Assembly (NCBI GenBank): GCA_900540545.1
Contig: UQGJ01000013.1
Location: 1-49,446, forward strand
From: an uncultured Eubacteriales bacterium
GTDB lineage: Bacteria; Bacillota; Clostridia; Oscillospirales; Oscillospiraceae
DNA length: 49,446 nt
Direction of reading: 5' to 3'
The first letter of the stretch is position 1. Each line of letters starts with the position of its first letter. Made by a program: the position numbers and the translations under genes. Shown piece after piece: positions 14,639 through 22,967 of this stretch. The notes beneath the pieces are model-generated. The model saw only the letters and a program-made list of their open reading frames with translations. It ran no database searches and was not told the origin of the DNA.

Positions 14639-15997
14639 ATGAACCAGACCAAGACTCCAGCCAGCGTGTTTGAACCCCGCGGCATCCCTCCCCTGGGACA
14701 GACCGTACCCCTGGGCCTCCAGCATGTGGTGGCCGCCGTGGTGGGGGTCATCACCCCCGCCATGATCATCGCGGGCACCTGCGGCCTCTCCCCGGCGGAG
14801 CAGACCCTGCTGGTCCAGGCATCCCTCATCATCACGGCCATCGCCACCCTGCTCCAGCTCTTTCCCATCTTCCGGCGCATCGGCTCCGGCCTGCCCGTCA
14901 TCATGGGCATCAGCTTCGCCTACGTGCCCACCCTCACCGCCATCGGGGCCGAGTTCGGCCTGCCCACGATTTTGGGGGCGGAGATCATCGGCGGCTGCGT
15001 GGCGATCATCTTCGGCGTCTTTGTCAAACAGATCCGCGTCCTCTTCCCCCCGGTGGTCACCGGCACGGTCATTTTCACCATCGGCCTGTCCCTCTATCCC
15101 ACCGCCGTGAAGTATATGGCGGGCGGCAGCCCCGACAGCCCCTGGTTCGGCGGGGTCCGCAGCTGGGTGGTGGCCCTCATCACCTTCGCCGTGGTGGTCT
15201 TCCTCCAGAACTTCACCAAGGGCATCTGGAAGCTGGGGGCACTGCTGTTCGGTATGATCGTGGGCTACGCGGTGGCCTTCTGCTTCGGCATTGTGGACCT
15301 GACCAAGGTGGGCCCCGCCGCCTGGTTCGCCCTGCCCGCCGTCATGCCCTTTGAGATCAAATTCGTCCCCTCGGCCTGCGTGTCCCTGGCCATCGTGTAC
15401 ATCGTCAACGCCGTGCAGACCATCGGCGACCTGACCTCCACCACCATGGGCGGCATGGACCGCCTGCCCACCGACCGGGAGCTGTCCGGCGGCATCGTGG
15501 CCCAGGGCTGCATGAGCATCCTGGGCGCCTTCACCGGCGGCCTGCCCACCGCATCTTACAGCCAGAACGTGGGCATCGTCACCGTGAACAAGGTCATCAA
15601 CCGGGCCGTCTTTGCCCTGGCCGCCCTGATCCTGCTGGTGGCCGGACTGGTGCCCAAGTTTGCCGCCGTCCTCACCACCATCCCCCAGTGTGTCATCGGC
15701 GGGGCCACCCTGTCCGTGTTCGCCATGATCACTATGACCGGCATCCGCATCTTCGTGGCCGACGGCAAGTTCACCCCCCGGGAGAGCACCATCGTGGGCC
15801 TGTCCGTGGCCCTGGGCGTGGGCATCACCCAAGTCCCCGGCGTCTTCGCCGGCAACGGCTTCCCGGAGTGGTTCGCCACCGTGTTCGGCTCCTCCTCCGT
15901 GGTGGTCTCCACCATTCTGGCTATCGTTTTGAATCTAGTCCTGCCCAAGGAGAAGGACATCGAGGCCCCCAAGTCCGAGACTCCGGCCGAGCCGTAA
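14639..15997 (+). CDS. NCS2-family purine permease (xanthine/urate type)
   Basis: 452 residues with about 12-14 hydrophobic segments. It has NCS2/NAT hallmarks: the TM1 GLQHVVAAVVGVI with the conserved QH (about residues 26-27), GLPVIMGISFAYVPTLTAIG, VQTIGDLTSTTMGG, and ASYSQNVGIVTVNKVINR. The family moves purines or pyrimidines across the membrane with a proton or sodium ion. Xanthine or urate is the likely substrate because the gene neighbours ssnA, ygfK and xanthine dehydrogenase. I chose the ATG at 14639 with GAGG about 9 bases upstream; an in-frame GTG at 14624 lacks a good site. It is monocistronic between terminators and convergent with the PAS regulator. Substrate assignment is by context. 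Confidence 0.9.
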   Translation: MNQTKTPASVFEPRGIPPLGQTVPLGLQHVVAAVVGVITPAMIIAGTCGLSPAEQTLLVQASLIITAIATLLQLFPIFRRIGSGLPVIMGISFAYVPTLTAIGAEFGLPTILGAEIIGGCVAIIFGVFVKQIRVLFPPVVTGTVIFTIGLSLYPTAVKYMAGGSPDSPWFGGVRSWVVALITFAVVVFLQNFTKGIWKLGALLFGMIVGYAVAFCFGIVDLTKVGPAAWFALPAVMPFEIKFVPSACVSLAIVYIVNAVQTIGDLTSTTMGGMDRLPTDRELSGGIVAQGCMSILGAFTGGLPTASYSQNVGIVTVNKVINRAVFALAALILLVAGLVPKFAAVLTTIPQCVIGGATLSVFAMITMTGIRIFVADGKFTPRESTIVGLSVALGVGITQVPGVFAGNGFPEWFATVFGSSSVVVSTILAIVLNLVLPKEKDIEAPKSETPAEP

Positions 15998-16019
15998 CGA
16001 AAGAAATATCCGATACGAA

Positions 16020-16054
16020 AAACCGCCCGGCGGCCTGTGGCCGCCGGGCGGTTT
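16020..16054. terminator. Bidirectional intrinsic terminator
   Basis: Perfect 16-bp stem AAACCGCCCGGCGGCC (16020-16035) pairing with 16039-16054 around TGT. It separates the permease gene from the convergent PAS regulator gene. A-rich sequence precedes it and TTT follows, fitting both directions. Confidence 0.8.
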
Positions 16055-16063
16055 CCCGTCCTT

Positions 16064-16711
16064 TTACTTTTTCTCCCCGGACTTTGCCTCGTCGATGTAG
16101 CTATACAGGGTATACTTGGAGATGCCGAAGTATTTGCACACCTTGTACCCCGATTTGGTGATGAGGAAGGCCCCAGTATCGTTCAAAAACTGGATGGCCT
16201 TCACCTTGTCGTCCTTGTTCATCAGAGCCACCGGCTTGCCCACCAGCTTCACGCTCTGCTCGATGAGTTCGTCCAGCAGGTCGGCCACGTTCCGGGCGAT
16301 ATGCTCCGGCTCGGCCTGGGGGACCTCGGTGGCGGTGAAGCCCTTGAGGGCGTCCTCCATGGCCAGCATCATGGTGATGTCGTAGTTGATGGAGAAGATG
16401 CCGATGGCCTTCCCATCGTCGTCCCGGAGGTAGATGGTGCTGGACTTCAAAATCTTCCCGTCCTCGCTCTTGGTGAGGTAGCTCAGCCGGTCCTGGGGCA
16501 CCTCGCCGCCGTCCCGCAGGGCCTCCAGCACCACGTGGGAGGGGCCGTCCCCCACCCGGCGGCCGGACACGTGGCCGTTCTCGATAAAGACGATGGAGTG
16601 CTCCACGTCGTTGGAGGCCAGGTCGTGGACCACCACCTCGCAGTTGGGCCCGAACTGCCGGGCGATGCCCTTGGCCAATTGGAGGCAGAATTCCAGATTC
16701 GACGCCTGCAT
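16064..16711 (-). CDS. YheO/DauR-type PAS transcriptional regulator
   Basis: 215 residues. The N-terminal YheO-type PAS domain covers about residues 5-120 (FGPNCEVVVHDLASNDVEHS, VSGRRVGDGPSHVVLEAL, DGKILKSSTIYLRDDDGKAI, GIFSINYDIT). The C-terminal helix-turn-helix covers about 155-210 (ALMNKDDKVKAIQFLNDTGA, KVCKYFGISKYTLYSYID), typical of the family. Such regulators sense a small molecule and control nearby catabolic genes. It is divergent from ssnA and next to the purine permease, so a purine-catabolic regulator is the simplest reading. Its start has AAGGGG upstream, and a TTGAAT-16-TATAAT promoter on the minus strand. The shared CTAAAA/TTTTAG palindrome in the same intergenic region is a candidate binding site. 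Confidence 0.85.
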   Translation of the reverse strand: MQASNLEFCLQLAKGIARQFGPNCEVVVHDLASNDVEHSIVFIENGHVSGRRVGDGPSHVVLEALRDGGEVPQDRLSYLTKSEDGKILKSSTIYLRDDDGKAIGIFSINYDITMMLAMEDALKGFTATEVPQAEPEHIARNVADLLDELIEQSVKLVGKPVALMNKDDKVKAIQFLNDTGAFLITKSGYKVCKYFGISKYTLYSYIDEAKSGEKK

Positions 16712-16749
16712 AAAACCCCTTCTTTCTATTTCGATTGCTCCATACCTAT

Positions 16750-16777
16750 ATTATAGCACCTTCCTTCCGAAATTCAA
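16750..16777 (-). promoter_or_regulatory. Predicted promoter of the PAS regulator gene
   Basis: On the minus strand TTGAAT (16777-16772), 16-base spacer and perfect TATAAT (16755-16750), about 39 bases upstream of the start codon. Confidence 0.65.
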
Positions 16778-16792
16778 CACAAACAGTTAGGG

Positions 16793-16806
16793 CTAAAAAA
16801 TTTTAG
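16793..16806. promoter_or_regulatory. CTAAAA-AA-TTTTAG palindrome, candidate operator
   Basis: 6-2-6 inverted repeat located between the divergent promoters of the PAS regulator and ssnA, 11 bases upstream of the ssnA -35 box. Nearly the same sequence, with a 3-base centre, recurs at 44040-44054 upstream of ygeX. Confidence 0.55.
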
Positions 16807-16817
16807 TCATTTCCGTC

Positions 16818-16846
16818 TTGCAATACTGGGGAAGGTGTGCTAAACT
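16818..16846 (+). promoter_or_regulatory. Predicted ssnA promoter
   Basis: TTGCAA (16818-16823), 17-base spacer, TAAACT (16841-16846). The start codon lies about 130 bases downstream, leaving a long leader (16853-16975) in which I see no clear riboswitch fold. Confidence 0.5.
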
Positions 16847-16975
16847 AGACCCGTGAACGGGGAGAAACCTTGTGCACATCTTACAATTGAAAGCTGTAAC
16901 GAAGTGCTGCGCGCACGGGCTGGTGTTCATTCTGTGGAATGGGCACCTTTTTGTTTATCTACGGGAGGAAATCAC

Positions 16976-18316
16976 ATGTTATTGATTGGAAACGGAAGGG
17001 TCATCACCAGGGACAGCGCGCTGCCGTATCTGGCCGACGGCGCCGTCGCCATCGACGGCGAGGTCATTCAGGAGGTCGGCCCGCTGGCCGAGCTGAAGGC
17101 CAAGTACCCCCAGGCCGAGTTCGTGGACGCCCAGGGGGGCGTCATCATGCCCGGCCTCATCAACGCCCATACCCATATCTACTCCGGGCTGGCCCGGGGC
17201 CTTGCCATCGAGGGCAACGCCCCCACCAACTTCCTGGAGGTCCTGGAGGGCACCTGGTGGAACATCGACCGCCACCTGACCCTGGACGGCACCCGGGCCA
17301 GCGCCTACGCCACGGTGCTGGACTGCATCCGGGACGGCGTGACCACCATCTTCGACCACCACGCCAGCTTCTGCGAGATCCCCGGCAGCCTCTTTGCCAT
17401 CAAGGATGTGTGCCAGGAGCTGGGGATGCGGGCCTGCCTGTGCTACGAGGTCTCCGACCGGGACGGGGCGGAAAAGTGCGACCAGGCCATCCGGGAGAAC
17501 GCCGACTTCGCCAAGTGGGCCAAGGCGGCCGACGACGACATGATCAAGGCCATGTTCGGCGGCCACGCCCTGTTCACCCTCTCCGACAGGACCTTCGAGA
17601 AGATGACGGCGGCCAACGACGGGCTGACCGGCTACCACATCCACGTCTCCGAGGGCATGAACGACGTGTACGACTCTCTGCGCACCTATGGCTGCCGCCC
17701 GGTGAGCCGCCTGCTGAACCACGGCATCCTGGGGGAAAAGACCATCCTGGGCCACTGCATCCACGTCAATTCCGCCGAGCTGGACATGATCGCCGAAACG
17801 GGCACCATGGTGGTGAACAACCCGGAGAGCAACATGGGCAACGCCGTGGGCTGCTCTCCGGTGCTCCAGATGTTCCAGAAGGGCATTCTGGTGGGCATGG
17901 GCACCGACGCCTACACCCACGACATGCTGGAATCCCTGAAGGTGTTCCTCATCATCCAAAGGCATAACGCCTGCCACCCCAACGTAGGCTGGTGCGAGGA
18001 CATGTCCATGCTGTTCGAGAATAACGCCAAAATCGGCGCCCGGTACTTCAAGAAGCCCCTGGGGGTCCTGGCCCCCGGCGCGGCCGCCGACGTCATCGTC
18101 ATGGACTACAAGCCCTTCACCCCCTTCTCCGGGGAGAACATCGACGGCCACATGCTCTTCGGCATGATGGGCAAGAACTGCCGCACCACCGTCATCAACG
18201 GGAAGGTCCTCTACAAGGACCGGGAGTTCGTGGGCATCGACGAGGACAAAATCAACGCCTGGACCATGGAGCAAAGCAAGAAGCTGTGGGGGCAGTTGAA
18301 CCACCGGACTTATTAA
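16976..18316 (+). CDS. ssnA: SsnA-type putative amidohydrolase/aminohydrolase
   Basis: 446 residues, amidohydrolase superfamily. The metal site shows MPGLINAHTHIYSGL with His65 and His67, GYHIHVSEG with His221 and His223, LGHCIHV with His260, and MGTDAYTHD with Asp311. The C-terminal beta-sandwich resumes at PGAAADVIVMDY. SsnA relatives are annotated as chlorohydrolase or aminohydrolase enzymes and lie in the ygfK/xdh purine cluster of enteric bacteria. A hydrolytic step on a purine-derived ring is likely, but the exact substrate is not settled by sequence. The start is supported by GGGAGG 7 bases before the ATG at 16976; the upstream in-frame TTG has no site. It is followed by repeats D, A and B and then ygfK on the same strand. 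Confidence 0.92.
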   Translation: MLLIGNGRVITRDSALPYLADGAVAIDGEVIQEVGPLAELKAKYPQAEFVDAQGGVIMPGLINAHTHIYSGLARGLAIEGNAPTNFLEVLEGTWWNIDRHLTLDGTRASAYATVLDCIRDGVTTIFDHHASFCEIPGSLFAIKDVCQELGMRACLCYEVSDRDGAEKCDQAIRENADFAKWAKAADDDMIKAMFGGHALFTLSDRTFEKMTAANDGLTGYHIHVSEGMNDVYDSLRTYGCRPVSRLLNHGILGEKTILGHCIHVNSAELDMIAETGTMVVNNPESNMGNAVGCSPVLQMFQKGILVGMGTDAYTHDMLESLKVFLIIQRHNACHPNVGWCEDMSMLFENNAKIGARYFKKPLGVLAPGAAADVIVMDYKPFTPFSGENIDGHMLFGMMGKNCRTTVINGKVLYKDREFVGIDEDKINAWTMEQSKKLWGQLNHRTY

Positions 18317-18331
18317 AATAGGAGCGTTCCC

Positions 18332-18431
18332 CCTCCGGGGGCGGCGCTCCCGCGCGGGGGTCCCCTTTCTCATTTGAGAAAGGGGACGGAAAGAAAACCA
18401 GGGCCGCGGCCCTGGACCCGTGGGGCGGCGC
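18332..18431 (+). repeat. Dispersed hairpin repeat D, copy 4 (short)
   Basis: Starts about 15 bases after the ssnA stop. It has CCCCTTTCTCATTTGAGAAA with closing GGGG, GGAAAGAAAACCAGG and a short GGGCCGCGGCCC palindrome where other copies have a longer hairpin, then CCTGGACCCGTGGGGCGGCG. Confidence 0.65.
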
Positions 18432-18453
18432 CGACGGGGCATGGTGGTTGAGA

Positions 18454-18595
18454 CCGGCTAGAGGTGACAAGTCTGCCCTTCCGCTTCTGCCCCGGCCGTT
18501 ACGGCCTAATTTGCAATTGTTCGCCCCCCAGCTCTGGTGCGGCGCGCCTACCGCGGCAAGTCCCGGCAAGGCGGGTGCGTGACGGCGGGCGGCCC
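18454..18595 (+). repeat. Dispersed intergenic repeat A, copy 2
   Basis: Matches bases 1-142 over its full length with scattered changes (GTGACAAGTCTGCCCTTCCG start, GGCCGTTACGGCCTA, GGCGCGCCTA, CCCGGCAAGG). It lies between D copy 4 and B copy 3, taking the place of repeat C seen in other gaps. Confidence 0.7.
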
Positions 18596-18598
18596 CCA

Positions 18599-18640
18599 TG
18601 TCATTGCGAACCAGTTCGCAAACTGGTGCGGCAATCCGCC
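18599..18640 (+). repeat. Dispersed palindromic repeat B, copy 3
   Basis: TGTCATTGCGAACCAGTTCG followed by CAAACTGGTGCGGCAATCCG. The centre CCAGTTCGCAAACTGG is a near-perfect palindrome. It lies about 50 bases upstream of ygfK. Confidence 0.7.
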
Positions 18641-18689
18641 TCCCCCGTCCCCAGCCGTTACTCCTACACCAACATTGGAGGTCATACAT

Positions 18690-21677
18690 ATGAGCGACAT
18701 TATGCGTCCCATCCCCTTCGCCCAGCTGATGGACTGGGCGCTGACGGAATACGAGACCCAGGGCAGCATCTTCGGGGTCTGCAAGCTGGTCAAGCACGAG
18801 AACGGCCAGGCCCTGCCCATCTTCGCTGAGAAAATCGAAGCCCCCTACGGCCCCGCCGCCGGGCCCAACACCCAGCTGGCCCAGAACATCATCGCCTCCT
18901 ACGCCTCCGGCGCCCGGTTCTTCGAGCTGAAAACCGTGCAGATCATGGACGGCGAGGAGCTGAGCAAGTGCGTCGCCAAGCCCTGTATCACCGCCGGGGA
19001 CGAGTGCTACAACTGCGAGTGGTCCACCGAGCTGACCGTGCCCCAGGCCTACGACGAGTACGTCAAGGCGTGGTTCGCCTGCAAGCTGCTCTCCAAGGAG
19101 CTGGGCCTGGGCGACCCGGACGGCTTCGTGTTCAACATGTCCGTGGGCTACGACCTGGCGGGCATCCAGTCCCCAAAAATCGACGCCTACATCGAGGGCA
19201 TGAAGGACGCCTCCGCCGCCCCGGTGTGGCGCGACTGCATGGACTGGGCCCTGGCCCACGCGGACCGCTTCCACAACCTGGACGCCGGCTACATCAAGGC
19301 CATCAGCCCCAGGGTGTCCTCCTCCATCACCGAGTCCACCCTCCACGGCTGCCCCCCGGATGAAATCGAGCGCATCGCCACCTACCTCATCACGGAAAAG
19401 GGCCTGAACACCTATGTCAAGTGCAACCCCACCCTCCTGGGCTACGAGTTCGCCCGGAAGCGGCTGGACGACCTGGGCTTCGACTACGTCACCTTCGACG
19501 ACCACCACTTTGTGGAGGACCTCCAGTGGGCCGACGCGGCGCCCATGTTCCGGCGGCTCATGGCCCTGTGCGATGAGCGGGGGCTGGAGTTCGGCGTGAA
19601 GCTGACCAACACCTTCCCCGTGGACGTGGCGGCGGGGGAACTGCCCAGCCAGGAGATGTACATGTCCGGCCGGAGCCTCTTCCCCCTGACCATCTCCCTG
19701 GCCCAGAAGGTGGCCGACGAATTCGGCGGCGCGCTGCGCATCTCCTACTCCGGCGGCGCCGACGTCCACAACATCAAGGACCTCTTTGATGCGGGCATCT
19801 GGCCCATCACCATGGCCACCACGATCTTGAAGCCCGGCGGCTACCAGCGCATGAGCCAAATCGGCGAGCTGCTGATGGACTGCGGCAGTTCCCCCTTTGC
19901 CGGGGTGGACGCCGCCAAGGTCAAGGCCCTGGCCGAGGGCGTGGAGGCCAGCGAGCTCTACCGCAAGCCCATCAAGCCCCTGCCCGCCCGGAAGATGGAG
20001 AAAAAGGTCCCCCTCATCGACTGCTTCTCCGCCCCCTGCCGCAACGGCTGCCCCATCGAGCAGGACATCCCCGCCTATCTGATGGCGTACAGCCAGGGCA
20101 AGTACGACGAGGCCCTGGAAATCATCACGAGAAGGAACCCCCTGCCCTTCATCACCGGCACCATCTGCCCCCACCACTGCGGCGACAAGTGCATGCGCAA
20201 CTACTACGAGGAGTCCGTCCACATCCGGGACGTGAAGCTCGCCTGCGCCCAAAAGGGCAAGGTTTCTCCCACCGCCGCCCCCGCTGTGGCGGGCAAGCGG
20301 GCGGCCATCGTGGGCGGCGGCCCCGCCGGTCTGGCGGCGGCCTTCTTCCTCTCCCGGGCCGGGGTGGACGTCACCGTCTTTGAGCGCAAGCGGGAGCTGG
20401 GCGGCATCGTCCGCCACGTCATCCCCGAGTTCCGCATCCCCTCCGATTCCATCGACCGGGACGTGGACCTGTGCCGGTCCCTGGGGGCCAAGTTCGAGCT
20501 GGGCGTGGACGTGACCTCCGCCGACGAGCTGAAGCGGCAGGGCTTCACCCACGTCATCTTCGCCTGCGGCGCATGGAAGCCCGGCTCCGCGGGGCTGAAG
20601 TACGGGGAGGAGGTCAACGTCATCGACTTCCTGGAGCGGGCCAAATCCGCCCCCGGCACCCTGGACCTCGGCACCGACGTGGTGGTCATCGGCGGCGGCA
20701 ACACCGCCATGGACGCCGCCCGGGCCGCCAAGCGCATCCCCGGCGTGGAGCACGTCCGGCTGGTCTACCGCCGCACCAAGCGCTATATGCCCGCCGACGA
20801 GGAGGAGCTGGCCCTGGCCCTGGCCGACGGCGTGGAGTTCCTGGAGCTGCTGGCCCCCGTAGGGGTGAAGGACGGAGTCCTCACCTGCGACCAGATGGAA
20901 CTGGGCGCCCCCGACGCATCCGGCCGCCGCTCCCCCGTGCCCACGGGCAGGACCGTCACCGTCCCCGCCACCGCCGTCATCACCGCCGTGGGCGAGCACG
21001 TGGACGACGCCCTGTTCACCGCCAACGGCGTGGCCCTGGACCGGAAGGGCCGCCCGGTGGTGGGCAAATCCATGGAGACTGGGGTCCCCGGCGTGTACGC
21101 CGTGGGCGATGCCAGAAGGGGTCCCGCCACCGTGGTGGAGGCCATCGCCGACGCCGCCTTGGCCGCCCAGGCCATCGTGGACTGCGGGCTGGATGCCTAT
21201 ACTGACCGCAATATCTGCGCCGATTATCACAAACCGTTTTCCAAGAAGGGCGATTTGTGCACCGACTGCGCCTCCTGCGGCGACACCCGCTGCCTGGGCT
21301 GCCCCACGGTCTGCGAGGTCTGCGCCGACGTGTGCCCCAACCGGGCCAACGTGGCCGTGGCCGTCCCCGGTATGCGCCAGCGGCAGATCGTCCACGTGGA
21401 CGGCATGTGCAACGAGTGCGGCAACTGCGCCGTCTTCTGTCCCTATGACTCCCGGCCCTTCAAGGACAAATTCACCCTCTTCTGGTCCCGGGAGGACTTC
21501 GACCACAGCGAGAACGAGGGCTGGCTCCCCCAGGGCGGCGGCAGCGGCGTCTGCCTGGTCCGCCTGGACGGACAGGTGGGGGAATATGATGTCACCGACC
21601 CCAAGTGCGGCCTGCCGGAGGACCTGCGGGCCCTCATCCTGGCGGTCCGGGAAAACTACGGCTATCTGGTGAAGTAG
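18690..21677 (+). CDS. ygfK: YgfK-type FAD/NAD(P) and Fe-S oxidoreductase (putative selenate reductase subunit)
   Basis: 995 residues, close to the roughly 1030 of E. coli YgfK. Residues 1-435 form the YgfK N-terminal TIM-barrel-like region (FELKTVQIMDGEEL, NPTLLGYEFARKRLDDLGFD, ISYSGGADVHNIKDLFDAGI). A bridging Cys segment follows (CRNGCP near 448, CPHHCGDKC near 493). A GltD-like flavoprotein shows FAD motif AAIVGGGPAGLAAAFFLSRA near 540 and NAD(P) motif VVVIGGGNTAMDAARAAKR near 665. Two C-terminal ferredoxin-type clusters follow (CTDCASCGDTRC near 855, CNECGNCAVFCPYDS near 906). In the family it is annotated as a selenate reductase subunit, but its place here fits electron exchange or ring reduction in purine catabolism. 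GGAGG precedes the ATG by 9 bases. Confidence 0.9.
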   Translation: MSDIMRPIPFAQLMDWALTEYETQGSIFGVCKLVKHENGQALPIFAEKIEAPYGPAAGPNTQLAQNIIASYASGARFFELKTVQIMDGEELSKCVAKPCITAGDECYNCEWSTELTVPQAYDEYVKAWFACKLLSKELGLGDPDGFVFNMSVGYDLAGIQSPKIDAYIEGMKDASAAPVWRDCMDWALAHADRFHNLDAGYIKAISPRVSSSITESTLHGCPPDEIERIATYLITEKGLNTYVKCNPTLLGYEFARKRLDDLGFDYVTFDDHHFVEDLQWADAAPMFRRLMALCDERGLEFGVKLTNTFPVDVAAGELPSQEMYMSGRSLFPLTISLAQKVADEFGGALRISYSGGADVHNIKDLFDAGIWPITMATTILKPGGYQRMSQIGELLMDCGSSPFAGVDAAKVKALAEGVEASELYRKPIKPLPARKMEKKVPLIDCFSAPCRNGCPIEQDIPAYLMAYSQGKYDEALEIITRRNPLPFITGTICPHHCGDKCMRNYYEESVHIRDVKLACAQKGKVSPTAAPAVAGKRAAIVGGGPAGLAAAFFLSRAGVDVTVFERKRELGGIVRHVIPEFRIPSDSIDRDVDLCRSLGAKFELGVDVTSADELKRQGFTHVIFACGAWKPGSAGLKYGEEVNVIDFLERAKSAPGTLDLGTDVVVIGGGNTAMDAARAAKRIPGVEHVRLVYRRTKRYMPADEEELALALADGVEFLELLAPVGVKDGVLTCDQMELGAPDASGRRSPVPTGRTVTVPATAVITAVGEHVDDALFTANGVALDRKGRPVVGKSMETGVPGVYAVGDARRGPATVVEAIADAALAAQAIVDCGLDAYTDRNICADYHKPFSKKGDLCTDCASCGDTRCLGCPTVCEVCADVCPNRANVAVAVPGMRQRQIVHVDGMCNECGNCAVFCPYDSRPFKDKFTLFWSREDFDHSENEGWLPQGGGSGVCLVRLDGQVGEYDVTDPKCGLPEDLRALILAVRENYGYLVK

Positions 21678-21781
21678 GGCGCGGCGTCTCCGACGCGCCG
21701 TCCTGCGGCACCTAATAGTGGAGCGTCTCTCCCCCGTCTGCGGCGAGGGGAGGGGGGTACCGGCTCCTTAAAAGTGGACCC

Positions 21782-21801
21782 CCTTACACATTTTTGTAAG
21801 G
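21782..21801 (+). promoter_or_regulatory. Hairpin overlapping the SDR ribosome binding site
   Basis: CCTTACA (21782-21788) pairs with TGTAAGG (21795-21801) around a 6-base T-rich loop. The right arm covers the first half of AAGGAGG (21798-21804), so folding could limit translation of the SDR gene. Confidence 0.4.
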
Positions 21802-21812
21802 AGGCAACACAC

Positions 21813-22589
21813 ATGTACATGCAGCATCTGGAGCGAATGAAAGAACGGGTCGTCCTCATCACCGGGGGCGGCGGCGGCATCGCCAGGGGCATTGCCCGGG
21901 CCTACGCCGACGAGGGCGCCAAGCTCATCCTCACCGACCTCTTCCCCGAGGGCATGGAAAAGACCAAAAAAGTCCTGGAGGACGACTTCGGCGCCGAGGT
22001 CTTCACCTACGTGGCCGACGGGGCCAAGGAGGAGGAGGTCCAGGCGGCCATCGAGGCGGGGGTGGCCCACTTCGGCAAGCTGAACATCCTCATCAACAAC
22101 GCCCAGGCCAGCGCCTCGGGCAAGACCCTCATCGAGCACTCCAAGGCCGACTTCGACATCGCCATCCACTCCGGCCTCTACGCCGCCTTCTACTACATGA
22201 AGCACGCCTTCCCCTACCTGAAGGAGACCGAGGGGAGCGTCATCAACTTCGCCTCCGGCGCGGGCATCTCGGGAAACCCCGGCCAGAGCTCCTACGCCGC
22301 CGCCAAGGAGGGCATCCGGGGCATGAGCCGGGTGGCCGCAGCCGAGTGGGGGCCCTACAACATCAACGTCAACGTGGTCTGCCCCTTGGTGATGACCGAC
22401 AAGCTGGCCGCCTGGGGCAGGGAGAACCCGGAGATGTTTGAAAAGAACCTCCACTCCATCCCCCTGGGCCGCTACGGCGACGCGGAGAAGGACATCGGCA
22501 AGGTCTGCGTGTTCCTGGGCAGCTACGATGCCAAGTTCGTCACCGGGGATACCATCTTTGTGCAGGGCGGGTCGGGGATGAAGCCGTAA
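21813..22589 (+). CDS. Short-chain dehydrogenase/reductase (SDR)
   Basis: 258 residues with a classical SDR layout. The nucleotide motif VLITGGGGGIARGIARAYA lies near residues 12-30, the NNAQAS version of NNAG near 95, a Ser in VINFASGAG near 145, and YAAAK (catalytic Tyr and Lys) near 161-165. Near the C-terminus are MTDKLAAWGREN and the VTGDTIFVQGGSGMKP ending typical of FabG-like enzymes. It would reduce or oxidise a carbonyl/hydroxyl with NAD(P)(H) in the cytoplasm. Its position between ygfK and the YczE/xdh pair, all on one strand, suggests a step in the same catabolic route; such a gene is not part of the E. coli ygf/xdh set I know. AAGGAGG precedes the ATG at 21813; two further Met codons lie within nine residues. 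Confidence 0.88.
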   Translation: MYMQHLERMKERVVLITGGGGGIARGIARAYADEGAKLILTDLFPEGMEKTKKVLEDDFGAEVFTYVADGAKEEEVQAAIEAGVAHFGKLNILINNAQASASGKTLIEHSKADFDIAIHSGLYAAFYYMKHAFPYLKETEGSVINFASGAGISGNPGQSSYAAAKEGIRGMSRVAAAEWGPYNINVNVVCPLVMTDKLAAWGRENPEMFEKNLHSIPLGRYGDAEKDIGKVCVFLGSYDAKFVTGDTIFVQGGSGMKP

Positions 22590-22593
22590 TTCG

Positions 22594-22723
22594 CCTCCGG
22601 CGGGGGTCCCCTTTCTTCTCGAAGAAAGGGGACGGAAAGAAGGACCAGGGGGCGGCACGGGCCACGCTGTGGCCCTATCCGCCGCCCCCTGGACCCCGGG
22701 GAACGTCCGGGCGGCGGTACGGG
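22594..22723 (+). repeat. Dispersed hairpin repeat D, copy 5
   Basis: Begins within 5 bases of the SDR stop. It has CCCCTTTCTTCTCGAAGAAA with closing GGGG, GAAAGAAGGACCAGGGGGCG, inner GGGCCAC/GTGGCCC hairpin, CCGCCCCCTGGACCCCGGGG and CGTCCGGGCGGCGGTACGGG. It is very close to copy 3. Confidence 0.7.
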
Positions 22724-22752
22724 TTTGGGGGCTGGCACGGCTTGAAAGCCGT

Positions 22753-22872
22753 TACAGCTCGTATCGGTCTGGCAGTTGAACGACTCCGGCTATCGCCCCT
22801 CGTGTAAGAGCCGGGCAAGACTTGGGAGTAGCTGCGTTTTACTAAGTGCAAACAAGCCGCCACAAGGTCTGG
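22753..22872 (+). repeat. Dispersed repeat C, copy 4
   Basis: CAGCTCGTATCGGTCTGG, ACTCCGGCTATCGCCCCTCG, GAGCCGGGCAAGACTTGG, GTGCAAACAAGCCGCCACAA. It is nearly identical to the copy at 6899-7020, with TTTTACTAAGTGC replacing TTTTGATTGGTGC. Confidence 0.75.
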
Positions 22873-22897
22873 TGCGTAACGCGGGCTGCCCCGTGGG

Positions 22898-22954
22898 CGA
22901 CATTATCAATTGTCCATTATCCATTGTCAATTCTCAATTCATTCTTCATTTCAC
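22898..22954 (+). repeat. AT-rich ATTGTCAATT/ATTCTTCATT tract upstream of the YczE-like gene
   Basis: A run of CAATTGTCCATTATCCATTG, TCAATTCTCAATTC and ATTCTTCATTTC words ending 2-3 bases before the ribosome binding site. It is the longest simple tract of this kind in the window apart from the structured element before ygeW. Confidence 0.55.
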
Positions 22955-22967
22955 TGGAGGCGGCACT

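Noticed and set aside
18252..21506. A 1084-codon open frame on the minus strand opposite ygfK
   Set aside because: It is a shadow of the GC-rich codon use of ygfK. The translation is low-complexity (Gly, Val, His, Gln rich) and has no family motif.
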